Shown here one piece after another: positions 31,430 through 44,076 of a DNA stretch of 64,000 nucleotides. The notes beneath the pieces are model-generated. The model ran no database searches. It was not told the DNA's origin and saw only the letters and a list, made by a program, of their open reading frames with translations. Every line of letters starts with the position of its first letter. The stretch's first letter is position 1. This DNA is from Mycolicibacterium aurum. Lineage in GTDB: Bacteria > Actinomycetota > Actinomycetes > Mycobacteriales > Mycobacteriaceae. Made by a program: the position numbers and the translations under genes. Where the stretch lies: assembly GCA_900078775.1 (NCBI GenBank), contig LT549889.1, positions 868,001-932,000 of the forward strand, read 5' to 3'.

Positions 31430-32665
31430 ATGAGCACACCGACGATGGACGAGGCCGCCAAGGTTCTGGCCGACCCGTTGGCCTACACCGATGAGGCCGG
31501 CCTGCACGCGGCGCTGACCCATCTGCGCGCCAACGCGCCGGTGTCCTGGGTCGAGGTCGAGGATTACGCGCCGTTCTGGGCGATCACCAAGCACGCCGAC
31601 ATCATGGAGATCGAGCGCGCCAACGACATCTTCACCAACTCGCCGCGCCCGGTGCTGGTCACCCGGCAGGGTGATGAGCAGCAGGCCGCGGTCGGCATCA
31701 AGACCCTGATCCACATGGACGATCCGCAGCACCGGGACTTCCGGGCGATCGGGGCGAACTGGTTCCGGCCCAAAGCCATGCGCGCACTCAAGGACCGGGC
31801 CGACGAACTGGCGGTGCAGTTCATCGACAAGATGGCCGCCGAGGGCCCGGAATGCGACTTCGTCCAGCAGGTGGCCGTCAACTATCCGCTGTACATGATC
31901 ATGACGCTGCTCGGGGTGCCCGAATCGGACTTCGCCTCGATGCTGCGCTGGACGCAGGAACTGTTCGGCAGCGACGACGAAGAACTGCAGCGCGGCACCA
32001 TGGAGGAGAGTATGGGCGCGCTGCTGGAGATGTTCCAGTACTTCACCGAGCTGACCGCGTCCCGGCGGGCCAACCCGACCGACGACCTGGCCTCCACCAT
32101 CGCCAACGCCACCATCGACGGCAAACCGCTCGACGACATCGAAACCGTCTCGTACTACGCCATTCTCGCCGCCGCCGGGCACGACACCTCCAGTGCCAGC
32201 ATCTCCGGCGGGATGGCCGCGCTGCTGCAGCACCCCGACCAGCTGGCCCGGCTGCAGGACGATATCGGCCTGATGCCGCTGGCGGTCGAGGAGATGATCC
32301 GCTGGACCACCCCGGTCAAGGAGTTCATGCGCACCGCCCAGCGCGACTACGAGCTGCGCGGCACCCGGATCAAGGCCGGCGAATCGGTGCTGTTGTCCTA
32401 TGTTTCCGGGAACCGGGACGAGGACGTCTTCGACGACCCGTTCAGCTTCGACGTCGGCCGGGACCCCAACAAGCACATCGCCTTCGGGTACGGGGTGCAC
32501 TTCTGTCTGGGGGCCGCGCTGGCCCGGCTGGAGATCAACAGCTTCTTCTCCGCGTTGCTGCCGCGGCTGGAATCGGCCGAGCTGGCCGGGGACCCGGCCT
32601 ACATGGCGACGACGTTCGTCGGCGGGCTCAAGCACCTGCCGATCCGGTACCGGCTGCGGGCCTAG
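31430..32665 (+). CDS. Cytochrome P450 (second copy in island)
   Basis: 411 residues from the ATG at 31430 (GAGGAG upstream). I-helix AAAGHDTSSASISGG (AGxDT, complete), ExxR in EEMIRWTTPVKEF, and heme loop FGYGVHFCLGAALARLE with the axial Cys. All catalytic features are canonical, unlike the P450 at 14324. Sequence style (EEMIRWTTPVKEFMRTA) is near mycobacterial CYP124/125/142-like enzymes that oxidise branched or sterol side chains, but I cannot assign a family. It is the last gene of the operator E unit and marks the right border of the island. Confidence 0.92.
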   Translation: MSTPTMDEAAKVLADPLAYTDEAGLHAALTHLRANAPVSWVEVEDYAPFWAITKHADIMEIERANDIFTNSPRPVLVTRQGDEQQAAVGIKTLIHMDDPQHRDFRAIGANWFRPKAMRALKDRADELAVQFIDKMAAEGPECDFVQQVAVNYPLYMIMTLLGVPESDFASMLRWTQELFGSDDEELQRGTMEESMGALLEMFQYFTELTASRRANPTDDLASTIANATIDGKPLDDIETVSYYAILAAAGHDTSSASISGGMAALLQHPDQLARLQDDIGLMPLAVEEMIRWTTPVKEFMRTAQRDYELRGTRIKAGESVLLSYVSGNRDEDVFDDPFSFDVGRDPNKHIAFGYGVHFCLGAALARLEINSFFSALLPRLESAELAGDPAYMATTFVGGLKHLPIRYRLRA

Positions 32666-32805
32666 GGTTCAGCAGCAGCGCGCACCCGGATTCGCGTCCG
32701 CGGCGGCGTGCCGCATCCGCCAGTACTCCCGCTCGCTGGGCACCGGCGCCCCCGGATGCGTACGGGCCAGATGGTCGACGTAGCGTCGGTAGTGGTTGTC
32801 GCCCA

Positions 32806-35091
<2,286 letters not shown>

Positions 35092-35136
35092 GCGTCGATC
35101 CTTGCACCGCACTCCCGCGACATTGGGACTTTCCGG

Positions 35137-36666
35137 TCATCCGTTGCGTTCGTAGTGTTCACGCACGGTGTCCACCGTGTCGGCCTCGGCCGCGGTCTTG
35201 TCGTCGCGGTAGCGCAGCACCCGGGCGAAGCGCAGCGCCATGCCCGCCGGGTAGCGGGTCGAGCCCTGCACACCGTCGAATGCGATCTCGACGACCTGCT
35301 CGGGCCGCACCGTCACCACGTACCCGTCGGTCGGGCCGTCGGCCAGTTCGGTGAAACGCCGGGTCTGCCAGTCCAGCACGGCGTCGGTCATACCCTTGAA
35401 CGTCTTACCGAGCATGACGAAACCACCGGTCTGCGGGTCACGGGCGCCGAGGTGGATGTTGGACAGCTTGCCGGTGCGCCGCCCGGACCCCCACTCCACC
35501 GCGAGCACCACCAGATCCAGGGTGTGCACCGGTTTGACCTTCAGCCAGGCCGCGCCGCGCCGGCCCGCCGCGTATCCAGCGGCGGGGTCCTTGGCCATCA
35601 CCCCTTCGTGCCCGGCAGCCAGCGTCTGCTGCAGAAACTGTTGTCCGGCAACAGGGTCGGCGGTGGACAGCCGGCGCATCCGCTGCGCGGACGGGACCAC
35701 CTCGTCGAGTGCGGCGAGCCGCTCGGTCATCGGGGCGTCGAGCAGGTCGGTCCCGTCGCGGTGCAGCAGATCGAAGAAGAACACCGACAACGGCTCCCGG
35801 CCGACCCCACCGGAGCGGGTGCCGAACCGGGACGCGGTCACCTGGAACCGGTGTGGCCGGCCGTCCGGGCGCAGCGCGATCGCCTCGGCATCGGCGATCA
35901 GCGCGGACACCGGCAACGCCAGCGTCGCCGCCACCACCTCGGGCAGCCGGGCGGTGACGTCGTCGAGGCTGCGGGTGTAGACCGAGACGGTGTCCCCGGC
36001 GCGGTGCACCTGCACCCGGGCCCCGTCCAGCTTGGATTCGAACAGGGCGGTGCCGCCGAGCTTGTCGAGCGCGTCGCGCACCGAGGTCGCGGTCTGGGCC
36101 AGCATCGGCCCGACCGGGCGGCCCACCTGCAGGGTGAACCGGTCGAGGGCGGGCGCCCCGCCAGTCAGCGCGGCGGCCGCCACCACCGGCAGATCCCCGG
36201 CCAGCATGGCGGCGCGGCGCACGGCGGCGACCGGGACCGCGGCGGCCTTGGCGACGGCGTCCACCATCACCCCGGCCAGCGCGCCCTGACGCAGCTCCCC
36301 GCCCAGCAGCCGGCGCAGGAAATGTTGCTCCGCAGCGGTCGCGGCGCCGAACAGGGCGCCCAGCCGGTCGGCGCGCTGCGCTTGCGACCCGCGTCCGGCC
36401 AGTCCCTTGATCGCCGAGAACGCGGCATCCACGGACTCCACCGTCAGCGAGGGGGAGCCGGCGGGGGCGGGCAGGGTGCGCAGCGCCGCCCAGCCGACCC
36501 CGATCTGACGTTGCGGCAACTCCCCGGACAGCCACGCCACCACCACCGCGATCTCGGCCGGTGTGTCCAGCGCGGACAGCGTCGCGGCCACCCGGGTCAC
36601 CTTGGCCAGCCGCGAGGACAGCGCGCCCACCTCGGTCGAGGTGGCGGTGATCTCGGCGAGCAGCAT
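35137..36666 (-). CDS. ligB: ATP-dependent DNA ligase LigB
   Basis: 509 residues from the ATG at 36666, close to the 507 residues of M. tuberculosis LigB as I recall it. The nucleotidyltransferase motif is [14 protein letters not shown], with the Lys that carries AMP. Later motifs include [22 protein letters not shown] and [14 protein letters not shown], and the OB-fold domain closes the protein. The N-terminal alpha-helical DNA-binding domain is present. LigB seals nicks in double-stranded DNA but is not essential in mycobacteria, where LigA is the replicative enzyme. It is a monocistronic gene upstream of cstA on the same strand (gap 45 bp). Confidence 0.93.
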   Translation of the reverse strand: MLLAEITATSTEVGALSSRLAKVTRVAATLSALDTPAEIAVVVAWLSGELPQRQIGVGWAALRTLPAPAGSPSLTVESVDAAFSAIKGLAGRGSQAQRADRLGALFGAATAAEQHFLRRLLGGELRQGALAGVMVDAVAKAAAVPVAAVRRAAMLAGDLPVVAAAALTGGAPALDRFTLQVGRPVGPMLAQTATSVRDALDKLGGTALFESKLDGARVQVHRAGDTVSVYTRSLDDVTARLPEVVAATLALPVSALIADAEAIALRPDGRPHRFQVTASRFGTRSGGVGREPLSVFFFDLLHRDGTDLLDAPMTERLAALDEVVPSAQRMRRLSTADPVAGQQFLQQTLAAGHEGVMAKDPAAGYAAGRRGAAWLKVKPVHTLDLVVLAVEWGSGRRTGKLSNIHLGARDPQTGGFVMLGKTFKGMTDAVLDWQTRRFTELADGPTDGYVVTVRPEQVVEIAFDGVQGSTRYPAGMALRFARVLRYRDDKTAAEADTVDTVREHYERNG

Positions 36667-36896
36667 CCGTCCACCCTGCCATCGGGGACCGACACAACTG
36701 GAGGGAGAGCGTGTAACGGGCGGTGAATCGGGCTGCTGAAGATTTCGCTGGACCGAGATGCAGTAACCCGGTGTCATGCCATATTCTGCCGAGCCTCGAT
36801 CTCCAGCAAATCCATCGGAATTTGCTCGTCTGGTACGCGCCGGAAAGATGCCCGAAAACCATACTGAACTGCCATTTCGGGGGGACGCTGGCAGAT

Positions 36897-38114
36897 GTGA
36901 AAGCGGCGACCGAGCCGGCCACCCGCTCCGGGCGGGCGGTCAACCTCGGGCTCGCCACCTGGGTCTCGGCCATCAACTTCTGGGCCTGGAACATGATCGG
37001 GCCCCTGTCGACGACGTATGCCGGCGATATGCGGTTGTCCAGCACGCACGCCTCCATGCTGGTCGCCACGCCCATTCTGGTCGGGTCGTTGGGCCGTATC
37101 GTCATCGGATCGCTCACCGACCGGTTCGGTGGTCGGGTCATGTTCATCGCGGTCACCCTGGCCTCGATCCCGCCGGTACTCGCCGTCGGGGCTGCCGGTG
37201 CGGCCGGCTCCTACCCGATGCTGCTGGTCTGCGGATTCTTCCTGGGGATCGCCGGCACCATCTTCGCGGTCGGTATCCCGTTCGCCAACAACTGGTATGA
37301 GCCGAGCAGGCGTGGTTTCGCCACCGGTGTCTTCGGGATGGGCATGGTCGGTACCGCGTTGTCGGCGTTCTTCACACCGCGGTTCGTGGGGTGGTTCGGC
37401 CTGTTCACCACACACCTCGTCATCGCGGTGGCGCTCGGCCTGACCGCGGTGCTGTGTCTGGTGGTGATGCGCGATTCGGCGGCATTCCAGCCGAACACCG
37501 ATCCGGTGCTGCCGAAACTCAAGGCCGCGGCCAAACTTCGGGTGACCTGGGAGATGGCGTTTCTGTATGCGGTGGTCTTCGGCGGGTTCGTCGCCTTCAG
37601 CAACTATCTGCCCACCTACATCAAGACCATCTACGAGTTCTCCGCCGTGGACGCGGGTGCCCGCACCGCGGGCTTCGCGCTGGCCGCCGTGCTGGCCAGG
37701 CCGGTGGGCGGGATGCTGTCCGACCGGTTCTCCCCGAAATACGTGGTGCTGGCCTCCTTCGCTGGCACCGCCGCGCTGGCGGGCGTCGCCATGCTCCAAC
37801 CCCCGCCCGACCTCTGGTCCGCGCTGACCTTCGTCACCCTGGCGCTGTTCCTCGGTATCGGCACCGGCGGCGTCTTCGCCTGGGTGGCCCGCCGGTCACC
37901 GGCCGGATCGGTCGGCTCGATCACCGGGATCGTCTCCGCCGCAGGCGGTTTGGGTGGCTATTTTCCACCGCTGGTGATGGGCACGACCTATGACGCCGTC
38001 GACAACGACTACTCCATCGGTCTGGCCCTGCTGGTGATCACCGCGCTGATCGCCTTCGGCTACACGCTTCTGCGCCTGCACGCCCACGAACCCGTCAAGG
38101 AGGCGCCGTCGTGA
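36897..38114 (+). CDS. narK: NarK-type nitrate/nitrite MFS transporter
   Basis: 405 residues from the GTG at 36897, which fits the family N-terminus; the frame upstream to 36723 has no family similarity. It has about 12 hydrophobic segments. NNP-family features are visible: [19 protein letters not shown] in the first helix, [22 protein letters not shown] in the loop 2-3 region, and the Gly-rich [24 protein letters not shown] helix. It overlaps narG by 4 bp, so nitrate uptake or nitrite export is coupled to the reductase. The 230-bp region upstream (36667-36896) shows no operator I can assign. Confidence 0.85.
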   Translation: MKAATEPATRSGRAVNLGLATWVSAINFWAWNMIGPLSTTYAGDMRLSSTHASMLVATPILVGSLGRIVIGSLTDRFGGRVMFIAVTLASIPPVLAVGAAGAAGSYPMLLVCGFFLGIAGTIFAVGIPFANNWYEPSRRGFATGVFGMGMVGTALSAFFTPRFVGWFGLFTTHLVIAVALGLTAVLCLVVMRDSAAFQPNTDPVLPKLKAAAKLRVTWEMAFLYAVVFGGFVAFSNYLPTYIKTIYEFSAVDAGARTAGFALAAVLARPVGGMLSDRFSPKYVVLASFAGTAALAGVAMLQPPPDLWSALTFVTLALFLGIGTGGVFAWVARRSPAGSVGSITGIVSAAGGLGGYFPPLVMGTTYDAVDNDYSIGLALLVITALIAFGYTLLRLHAHEPVKEAPS

Positions 38115-41100
38115 CCACGCCGCGCATCGGAGGTGCCGCCGAGGAACTGCTGGCACGCAGTGGCCGGTACTTCACGCCCGGAACAATCTCGGCGGACCTG
38201 CGCACCGTCAGCCGCCGTGGTGGACGTGAAGGCGACGTGTTCTACCGCGACCGGTGGAGCCACGACAAGGTCGTGCGCTCCACCCACGGGGTCAACTGCA
38301 CCGGGTCGTGCTCGTGGAAGATCTACGTCAAGGACGGCATCATCACCTGGGAAACCCAGGAAACCGACTACCCGTCGGTGGGGGCGGACCGGCCCGAATA
38401 CGAGCCGCGCGGGTGCCCGCGCGGGGCCGCGTTCTCCTGGTACACCTACTCGCCGACCCGGGTGCGCTATCCCTACGCCCGCGGCGTACTCGTCGAGATG
38501 TACCGGGAAGCCAAGGCGCGACTGAAGGATCCGGTGCTGGCATGGGCCGACCTGCAAGGCGACCCGGACCGCCGGCGCCGGTATCAGCAGGCCCGCGGCA
38601 AGGGTGGACTGGTGCGGGTGAGTTGGACCGAGGCCACCGAGATGATCGCCGCCGCTCACGTGCACACCATCAAGACCTACGGCCCGGACCGGGTGGCCGG
38701 GTTCTCGCCGATTCCGGCCATGTCCATGGTCAGCCATGCCTGCGGGTCCCGGTTCGTCGAACTCCTCGGCGGGGTGATGACCTCGTTCTACGACTGGTAC
38801 GCCGACCTGCCGGTCGCCTCCCCGCAGGTGTTCGGTGACCAGACCGACGTGCCGGAATCGGGGGACTGGTGGGACGCATCGTATCTGTTGATGTGGGGCT
38901 CCAACGTCCCGGTCACCAGGACACCGGACGCACATTGGATGGCCGAGGTCCGGTACCGCGGAACGAAGGTGGTGACGGTAAGCCCCGACTACGCGGACAA
39001 CACCAAGTTCGCCGATGAGTGGATGCCGTGTGCGGCCGGCACCGATGGCGCGATGGCGATGGCGATGGGTCAGGTGATCCTGTCGGAATGTTTTGTGCAG
39101 AAGCGTATCCCGTTCTTCGAGAACTACGTGCGCACCTTCACCGACCTGCCGTTCCTGATCAAGCTGGAATCCCGTGACGACGCTCTGGTGCCGGGCAAGA
39201 ACCTGACCGCCGCCGACCTGGGCCAGCAGACCGAGAACGCCGCGTTCAAACCGGTGCTGTTGGACAGCGTCAGCGACAGTGTCGCAGTACCGCAGGGCTC
39301 GTTGGGTTTCCGGTTCGGTGACAGCGGCGCCGGCAGCTGGAACCTGGACCTGGAGAACCTGGTGCCCGCCCTCACCGTCGCGGTCGAGGAGGGTGAGACC
39401 GCCGAGATCCGGCTGCCGCGCTTCGACACCGTGGACGGGCGCGGCGAGACGATGCGGCGCGGCGTACCGGTGCGCCGGGTCGGTGCACATCTGGTGTGCA
39501 CGGTGTTCGACCTGATGTTGGCCCAGTACGGGGTGGCCCGGCCCGGTCTGCCCGGTGACTGGCCGAGCGGTTACGCCGATGCCGAGCGCCCCTACACGCC
39601 GGCCTGGCAGGAACCGATCACCGGGGTGTCCGCGGCGCAGGTCATCCGGGTGGCGCGTGAATTCGCCCGCAACGCCGAGGAATCCAACGGCCGGTCGATG
39701 ATCATCATGGGTGCCGGCATCTGCCAGTGGTTCCACGGGGACGCCACCTACCGGGCCGTGCTGGCCCTGCTGTTGCTGACCGGAGCGATGGGACGTAACG
39801 GCGGCGGCTGGGCCCACTACGTCGGTCAGGAAAAGTGCCGGCCCGTGACGGGCTGGGCCACCATGGCGATGGCCACCGACTGGTCGCGGCCACCCCGGCA
39901 GATGGCCGGCACCTCCTACTGGTACGCCCACACCGATCAGTGGCGCTACGACGGCTACCGGGCCGACGCCCTGGCCAGCCCGTTGGGCCGGGGCCGATTT
40001 GCCGGCAAGCACACCATGGACGTGCTGGCCGCGGCGACCGCGATGGGGTGGAGCCCGTTCTTCCCGCAGTTCGACCGGTCCAGCCTGGACGTCGCCGACG
40101 AGGCCACGTCGGCCGGGCAGGACATCCCGGAGTATGTTGCCCAGCAGTTGGCCTCGGGTGGACTCAAACTGGCCGTCACCGACCCGGACAACCCGGCCAA
40201 CTGGCCGCGGGTGCTCAATGTGTGGCGGGCCAATCTGCTGGGTTCGTCGAGCAAAGGCAACGAATACTTCCTACGCCACCTGCTCGGCACCACCTCGAAT
40301 GTGCAGGCCGAACCCGCCTCGGCCGAGTTGCGGCCCAACGATGTCCGCTGGGCTGAGGACATCCCGGAAGGCAAACTCGATCTGCTGATGTCGATCGACT
40401 TCCGGATGACCTCGACGACGCTGCTCTCCGACGTGGTGCTGCCCGCTGCGACCTGGTACGAGAAGGCGGACCTGTCCAGCACCGATATGCATCCGTATGT
40501 GCATGCGTTCAGCCCGGCCGTCGACCCGCCATGGGAAACCCGCTCGGATTTCGAGGCATTCGGTGCGGTGGCCCGGACGTTCAGCACGCTGGCCGGCAAG
40601 CATCTCGGGGTGCGCACCGACGTCGTGCTGGGCACGTTGCTGCACGACACCCCCGGTGCGATGGCCTATCCGTCGGGCACCGAGAGTGACTGGCGGGCCA
40701 CCGGGGAGGTGCCGGTCCCGGGTAAGACGATGGGTCCGCTGGCGGTGGTGCAGCGCGACTACGGTGCCATCGCGCAGAAGTGGGCCACCCTGGGCCCATT
40801 GGTCGACACCCTGGGGGTGACCACCAAGGGCGTCACGACCCATCCCGACCGGGAGGTCGCCGAACTCGCCGCGAAGTTCGGTGTGATGGATTCGGGTGCC
40901 GGGCAGGGGCGTCCGGCGATCACCACGGCCGAGCGGATGGCCGATGTGATCCTGGCGCTGTCCGGCACCTCCAACGGGCGGTTGGCGGTGCAGGGGTTCC
41001 TCGAACTGGAGAAGCGGGTCGGCCGGAAACTGGCGCACCTGGCCGCCGGCAGCGAGGAGCGACGCATCGCCTACGCCGACACCCAGGCCAGACCGGTACC

Positions 41101-41797
41101 GGTGATCACCAGTGCCGAATGGTCGGGCAGCGAGACCGGCGGCCGGCGTTACGCGCCGTTCACGGTGAACATCGAGGAGCTCAAGCCCTTTCACACGCTC
41201 ACCGGGCGGATGCACTTCTACGTCGACCATGACTGGCTGGAGGAACTCGGCGAGCAATTGCCGATCTACCGGCCACCCTTGGATATGGCCCGGCTGTTCG
41301 GGGAACCTCAGGTCGGGGAGCCCGGATCGGGCGGGGTGGGCCTGACCGTGCGGTACCTGACGCCGCACTCGAAATGGTCCATCCACTCCGAATACCAGGA
41401 CAACCTGTTCATGCTGTCGCTGTCCCGAGGCGGCCCGACGATGTGGATGTCACCGGCCGACGCGGCGAAGATCGCGGTGAGCGACAACGATTGGGTCGAG
41501 GCGGTGAACCGCAATGGGGTGCTGGTCTGTCGGGCGATCGTCAGCCACCGGATGCCCGAGGGCGTGGTGTTCGTCTACCACGCTCAGGAACGCACCATCG
41601 ACGTGCCGCTGACCGAGACCACCGGAACCCGCGGCGGCATCCACAATTCACTGACCCGGCTGCTCATCAAGCCCAGCCACCTGGCCGGCGGATATGCCCA
41701 GCACTCCTTCGCTTTCAACTATCTGGGTCCGACCGGGAACCAACGCGACGAAGTGACCGTGGTGCGGCGGCGGTCGCAGGAGGTGAGGTATCGATGA
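38111..41797 (+). CDS. narG: Respiratory nitrate reductase, alpha subunit
   Basis: 1228 residues, GTG start overlapping the transporter stop. The N-terminal FS0 cluster motif is HGVNCTGSCSWKIYVKDG, with His and two Cys ligands, and the fourth ligand is in PRGCPRGA. Asp and Trp/Tyr residues of the Mo-bisMGD site follow (SFYDWYADLP near residue 225). The C-terminal molybdopterin dinucleotide-binding domain is recognisable (NRNGVLVCRAIVSHRMPEG). It is the cytoplasm-facing catalytic subunit that reduces nitrate to nitrite with quinol electrons from NarI via NarH. Operon order narK-narG-narH-narJ-narI with overlapping ends is complete. Confidence 0.97.
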   Translation: MTTPRIGGAAEELLARSGRYFTPGTISADLRTVSRRGGREGDVFYRDRWSHDKVVRSTHGVNCTGSCSWKIYVKDGIITWETQETDYPSVGADRPEYEPRGCPRGAAFSWYTYSPTRVRYPYARGVLVEMYREAKARLKDPVLAWADLQGDPDRRRRYQQARGKGGLVRVSWTEATEMIAAAHVHTIKTYGPDRVAGFSPIPAMSMVSHACGSRFVELLGGVMTSFYDWYADLPVASPQVFGDQTDVPESGDWWDASYLLMWGSNVPVTRTPDAHWMAEVRYRGTKVVTVSPDYADNTKFADEWMPCAAGTDGAMAMAMGQVILSECFVQKRIPFFENYVRTFTDLPFLIKLESRDDALVPGKNLTAADLGQQTENAAFKPVLLDSVSDSVAVPQGSLGFRFGDSGAGSWNLDLENLVPALTVAVEEGETAEIRLPRFDTVDGRGETMRRGVPVRRVGAHLVCTVFDLMLAQYGVARPGLPGDWPSGYADAERPYTPAWQEPITGVSAAQVIRVAREFARNAEESNGRSMIIMGAGICQWFHGDATYRAVLALLLLTGAMGRNGGGWAHYVGQEKCRPVTGWATMAMATDWSRPPRQMAGTSYWYAHTDQWRYDGYRADALASPLGRGRFAGKHTMDVLAAATAMGWSPFFPQFDRSSLDVADEATSAGQDIPEYVAQQLASGGLKLAVTDPDNPANWPRVLNVWRANLLGSSSKGNEYFLRHLLGTTSNVQAEPASAELRPNDVRWAEDIPEGKLDLLMSIDFRMTSTTLLSDVVLPAATWYEKADLSSTDMHPYVHAFSPAVDPPWETRSDFEAFGAVARTFSTLAGKHLGVRTDVVLGTLLHDTPGAMAYPSGTESDWRATGEVPVPGKTMGPLAVVQRDYGAIAQKWATLGPLVDTLGVTTKGVTTHPDREVAELAAKFGVMDSGAGQGRPAITTAERMADVILALSGTSNGRLAVQGFLELEKRVGRKLAHLAAGSEERRIAYADTQARPVPVITSAEWSGSETGGRRYAPFTVNIEELKPFHTLTGRMHFYVDHDWLEELGEQLPIYRPPLDMARLFGEPQVGEPGSGGVGLTVRYLTPHSKWSIHSEYQDNLFMLSLSRGGPTMWMSPADAAKIAVSDNDWVEAVNRNGVLVCRAIVSHRMPEGVVFVYHAQERTIDVPLTETTGTRGGIHNSLTRLLIKPSHLAGGYAQHSFAFNYLGPTGNQRDEVTVVRRRSQEVRYR

Positions 41798-43440
41798 AGG
41801 TCATGGCCCAGCTGGCGATGGTGATGAATCTGGACAAGTGCATCGGCTGCCACACCTGCTCGGTGACCTGTAAACAGGCCTGGACCAACCGGGCCGGCAC
41901 CGAGTACGTCTGGTTCAACAACGTGGAAACCCGCCCCGGGCAGGGGTATCCGCGCACCTATGAAGATCAGGATCGCTGGCGCGGCGGCTGGCGGCTGGAC
42001 CGCCGAGGACGGCTGCGGCTGCGCGACGGCGGGCGGTTCGCCAAGCTGGCGCGCATCTTCGCGAATCCGAAACTGCCGTCCATCGACGACTACTACGAGC
42101 CGTGGACCTATGACTACGAGAATCTGACCACCGCGCCGCTGGGCGAGCACATCCCCGTCGCCCCGCCGCGCAGCCTGATCAGCGGTGAACCGATGAAGGT
42201 GTCCTGGTCGGCGGCCTGGGATGACGACCTCGGCGGCTCGCCGGAGATCGTGCCGGGGGATCCGGTCCTGCAGAAGGTGAGCGAGCAGGTCAAATTGGAA
42301 CTCGAGCAGACGTTCATGTTCTACCTGCCCCGGATCTGCGAGCACTGCCTGAATCCGTCGTGCGTGGCGTCGTGCCCGTCCGGGGCGATGTACAAGCGAT
42401 CCGAGGACGGCATCGTGCTGGTGGACCAGGACCGCTGTCGGGGCTGGCGGATGTGTGTGTCCGGATGTCCTTACAAGAAGGTGTATTTCAACCACAAGAC
42501 CGGTAAGGCCGAGAAGTGCACGATGTGCTATCCGCGGATCGAGGTCGGGCTGCCGACGGTGTGCTCGGAGACCTGCGTGGGCCGGCTGCGGTACCTCGGA
42601 CTGGTGCTCTACGACGTGGACAGGGTGCTCGAGGCGGCATCGGTGCCCGAGGACAAGGACCTCTATGAGGCGCATCGGCGGATTCTGTTGGATCCGACCG
42701 ATCCGGCGGTGATCGCCGGTGCCCGCGCCGAGGGTATCTCCGACGAGTGGATCGAGGCCGCGCAGCGATCCCCGGTGTACAAGCTGATCCATACCTACGG
42801 TGTTGCGCTGCCGCTGCATCCGGAGTTCCGGACGGTCCCGATGGTCTGGTACATCCCGCCGCTGTCACCGGTGGTCGACGCGGTCAGCCGCGACGGGCAT
42901 GACGGCGAGGACGTCGGCAACCTGTTCGGGGCGCTGGACGCGCTGCGCATCCCGGTCGAGTACCTGGCCGGCCTGTTCACCGCGGGGGACACCGCGGTGG
43001 TCGACGGGGTGCTGCGCCGACTGGCCGCGATGCGCGCGTATATGCGCGATATCAACCTGGGCCGGGAACCCCAGCCGCACATCCCGGAGGCGGTGGGCAT
43101 GACCGAAGAGCAGATCTACGAGATGTATCGGCTGCTGGCCATCGCGAAATACGAAGAGCGCTACGTCATCCCGACCGCATACGATGCCGGCCAGGCATCG
43201 CTGGAGGAGCCGAGCTGCGCGCTGGACTTCGAAGGCGGCCCGGGCATGTACGAGTCCGGTCCGTTCGGTGAGGCCAGCGGCGGGCCGGTGCCGGTCGCGG
43301 TCGAGACCTTCCATGCGCTGCACCAACGGCAGACCACCGAGGGCATGGCAGCCAATGCCGACCGGCCGTCCCGGGTGAATCTGCTGAACTGGGACGGCCG
43401 GGGCGTCCCGTCCGGCATCTTCCCCGAGAGCCGATCATGA
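41794..43440 (+). CDS. narH: Respiratory nitrate reductase, beta subunit
   Basis: 548 residues from the ATG at 41794 (AGGAGGTGAGG upstream, 4-bp overlap with narG). It has four iron-sulfur centres: CIGCHTCSVTCKQAW near the N-terminus, then CEHCLNPSCVASCPSGAMY, CRGWRMCVSGCPYKK and CTMCYPRIEVG...C. The Trp in CRGWRMC marks the [3Fe-4S] centre typical of NarH. It carries electrons from the hemes of NarI to NarG. Confidence 0.97.
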   Translation: MKVMAQLAMVMNLDKCIGCHTCSVTCKQAWTNRAGTEYVWFNNVETRPGQGYPRTYEDQDRWRGGWRLDRRGRLRLRDGGRFAKLARIFANPKLPSIDDYYEPWTYDYENLTTAPLGEHIPVAPPRSLISGEPMKVSWSAAWDDDLGGSPEIVPGDPVLQKVSEQVKLELEQTFMFYLPRICEHCLNPSCVASCPSGAMYKRSEDGIVLVDQDRCRGWRMCVSGCPYKKVYFNHKTGKAEKCTMCYPRIEVGLPTVCSETCVGRLRYLGLVLYDVDRVLEAASVPEDKDLYEAHRRILLDPTDPAVIAGARAEGISDEWIEAAQRSPVYKLIHTYGVALPLHPEFRTVPMVWYIPPLSPVVDAVSRDGHDGEDVGNLFGALDALRIPVEYLAGLFTAGDTAVVDGVLRRLAAMRAYMRDINLGREPQPHIPEAVGMTEEQIYEMYRLLAIAKYEERYVIPTAYDAGQASLEEPSCALDFEGGPGMYESGPFGEASGGPVPVAVETFHALHQRQTTEGMAANADRPSRVNLLNWDGRGVPSGIFPESRS

Positions 43441-44075
43441 AGCGGCGCACGGACACTGCGCTGCAGGACCGGCTGGTGTGGCAGACGGCCTCGTTGTTGT
43501 TGGCCTACCCCGATGGCGGGCAACAGGCGCGGCTGGACACCGCCGAGGCGTTGATCGGCCATATCGACGGCGCGACAGCGCCGTTGCTGCGCGCCGCGGT
43601 GACCGGGCTGCGCAGCCTCGACGTGCTGACCGCGCAGGCCGAGTACGTACAGACCTTCGATCTGAGCCGGCGCCGCACCATGCTGCTGACCTACTGGACC
43701 GCCGGGGACACCCGCAACCGGGGTATGCACATGTTGGCCTTTGCCCGGGCCTATCGGGCGGTCGGCGCCGAACCGCCGGACCGGGAGGCCCCGGATCACC
43801 TGCCGGTCGTGCTGGAGTTCGCCGCGACCGTGAACCCGGCGGCCGGCCGCGCGCTGCTCACCGAGCACCGACTGCCGATCGAGGTGCTGCGTCACGCCCT
43901 CGAGGAAGCGGGTTCGCCGTACGCGCACGCCGTCGCGGCGGTGTGCGCGACGCTGCCGGTGACCGCCGCAGACCAGGTGCATCGGCTGCTGCACGCGGGC
44001 CCGCCCGCCGAAACCGTCGGGCTGCAACCATTTCAACTGTCCGTGCCGCCGCGTCGGGCAGCGGGAGGGGACTGA
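43437..44075 (+). CDS. narJ: Nitrate reductase molybdenum cofactor assembly chaperone
   Basis: 212 residues with the NarJ/DmsD all-helical fold: WQTASLLLAYPDG at the start, then YVQTFDLSRRRTMLLTYWTAGDTRNRG, which is the best conserved NarJ stretch, and DHLPVVLEFAA. NarJ binds apo-NarG and is required for cofactor insertion, but is not part of the final enzyme. The ATG overlaps the narH stop by 4 bp. Confidence 0.95.
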   Translation: MKRRTDTALQDRLVWQTASLLLAYPDGGQQARLDTAEALIGHIDGATAPLLRAAVTGLRSLDVLTAQAEYVQTFDLSRRRTMLLTYWTAGDTRNRGMHMLAFARAYRAVGAEPPDREAPDHLPVVLEFAATVNPAAGRALLTEHRLPIEVLRHALEEAGSPYAHAVAAVCATLPVTAADQVHRLLHAGPPAETVGLQPFQLSVPPRRAAGGD

Positions 44076-44076
44076 C

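Noticed and set aside
36676..36700. GGGGACCGACACAAC upstream of the nar operon as a possible DosR box
   Set aside because: Only the left half resembles the DosR consensus and the distance to the transporter start is about 200 bp. A GlnR-like GTAAC repeat at 36715-36730 was also too weak.
38060..40012. 650-codon minus-strand frame opposite narG
   Set aside because: It is a shadow of narG, with no ribosome binding site or family similarity; codon positions show the GC bias of narG.
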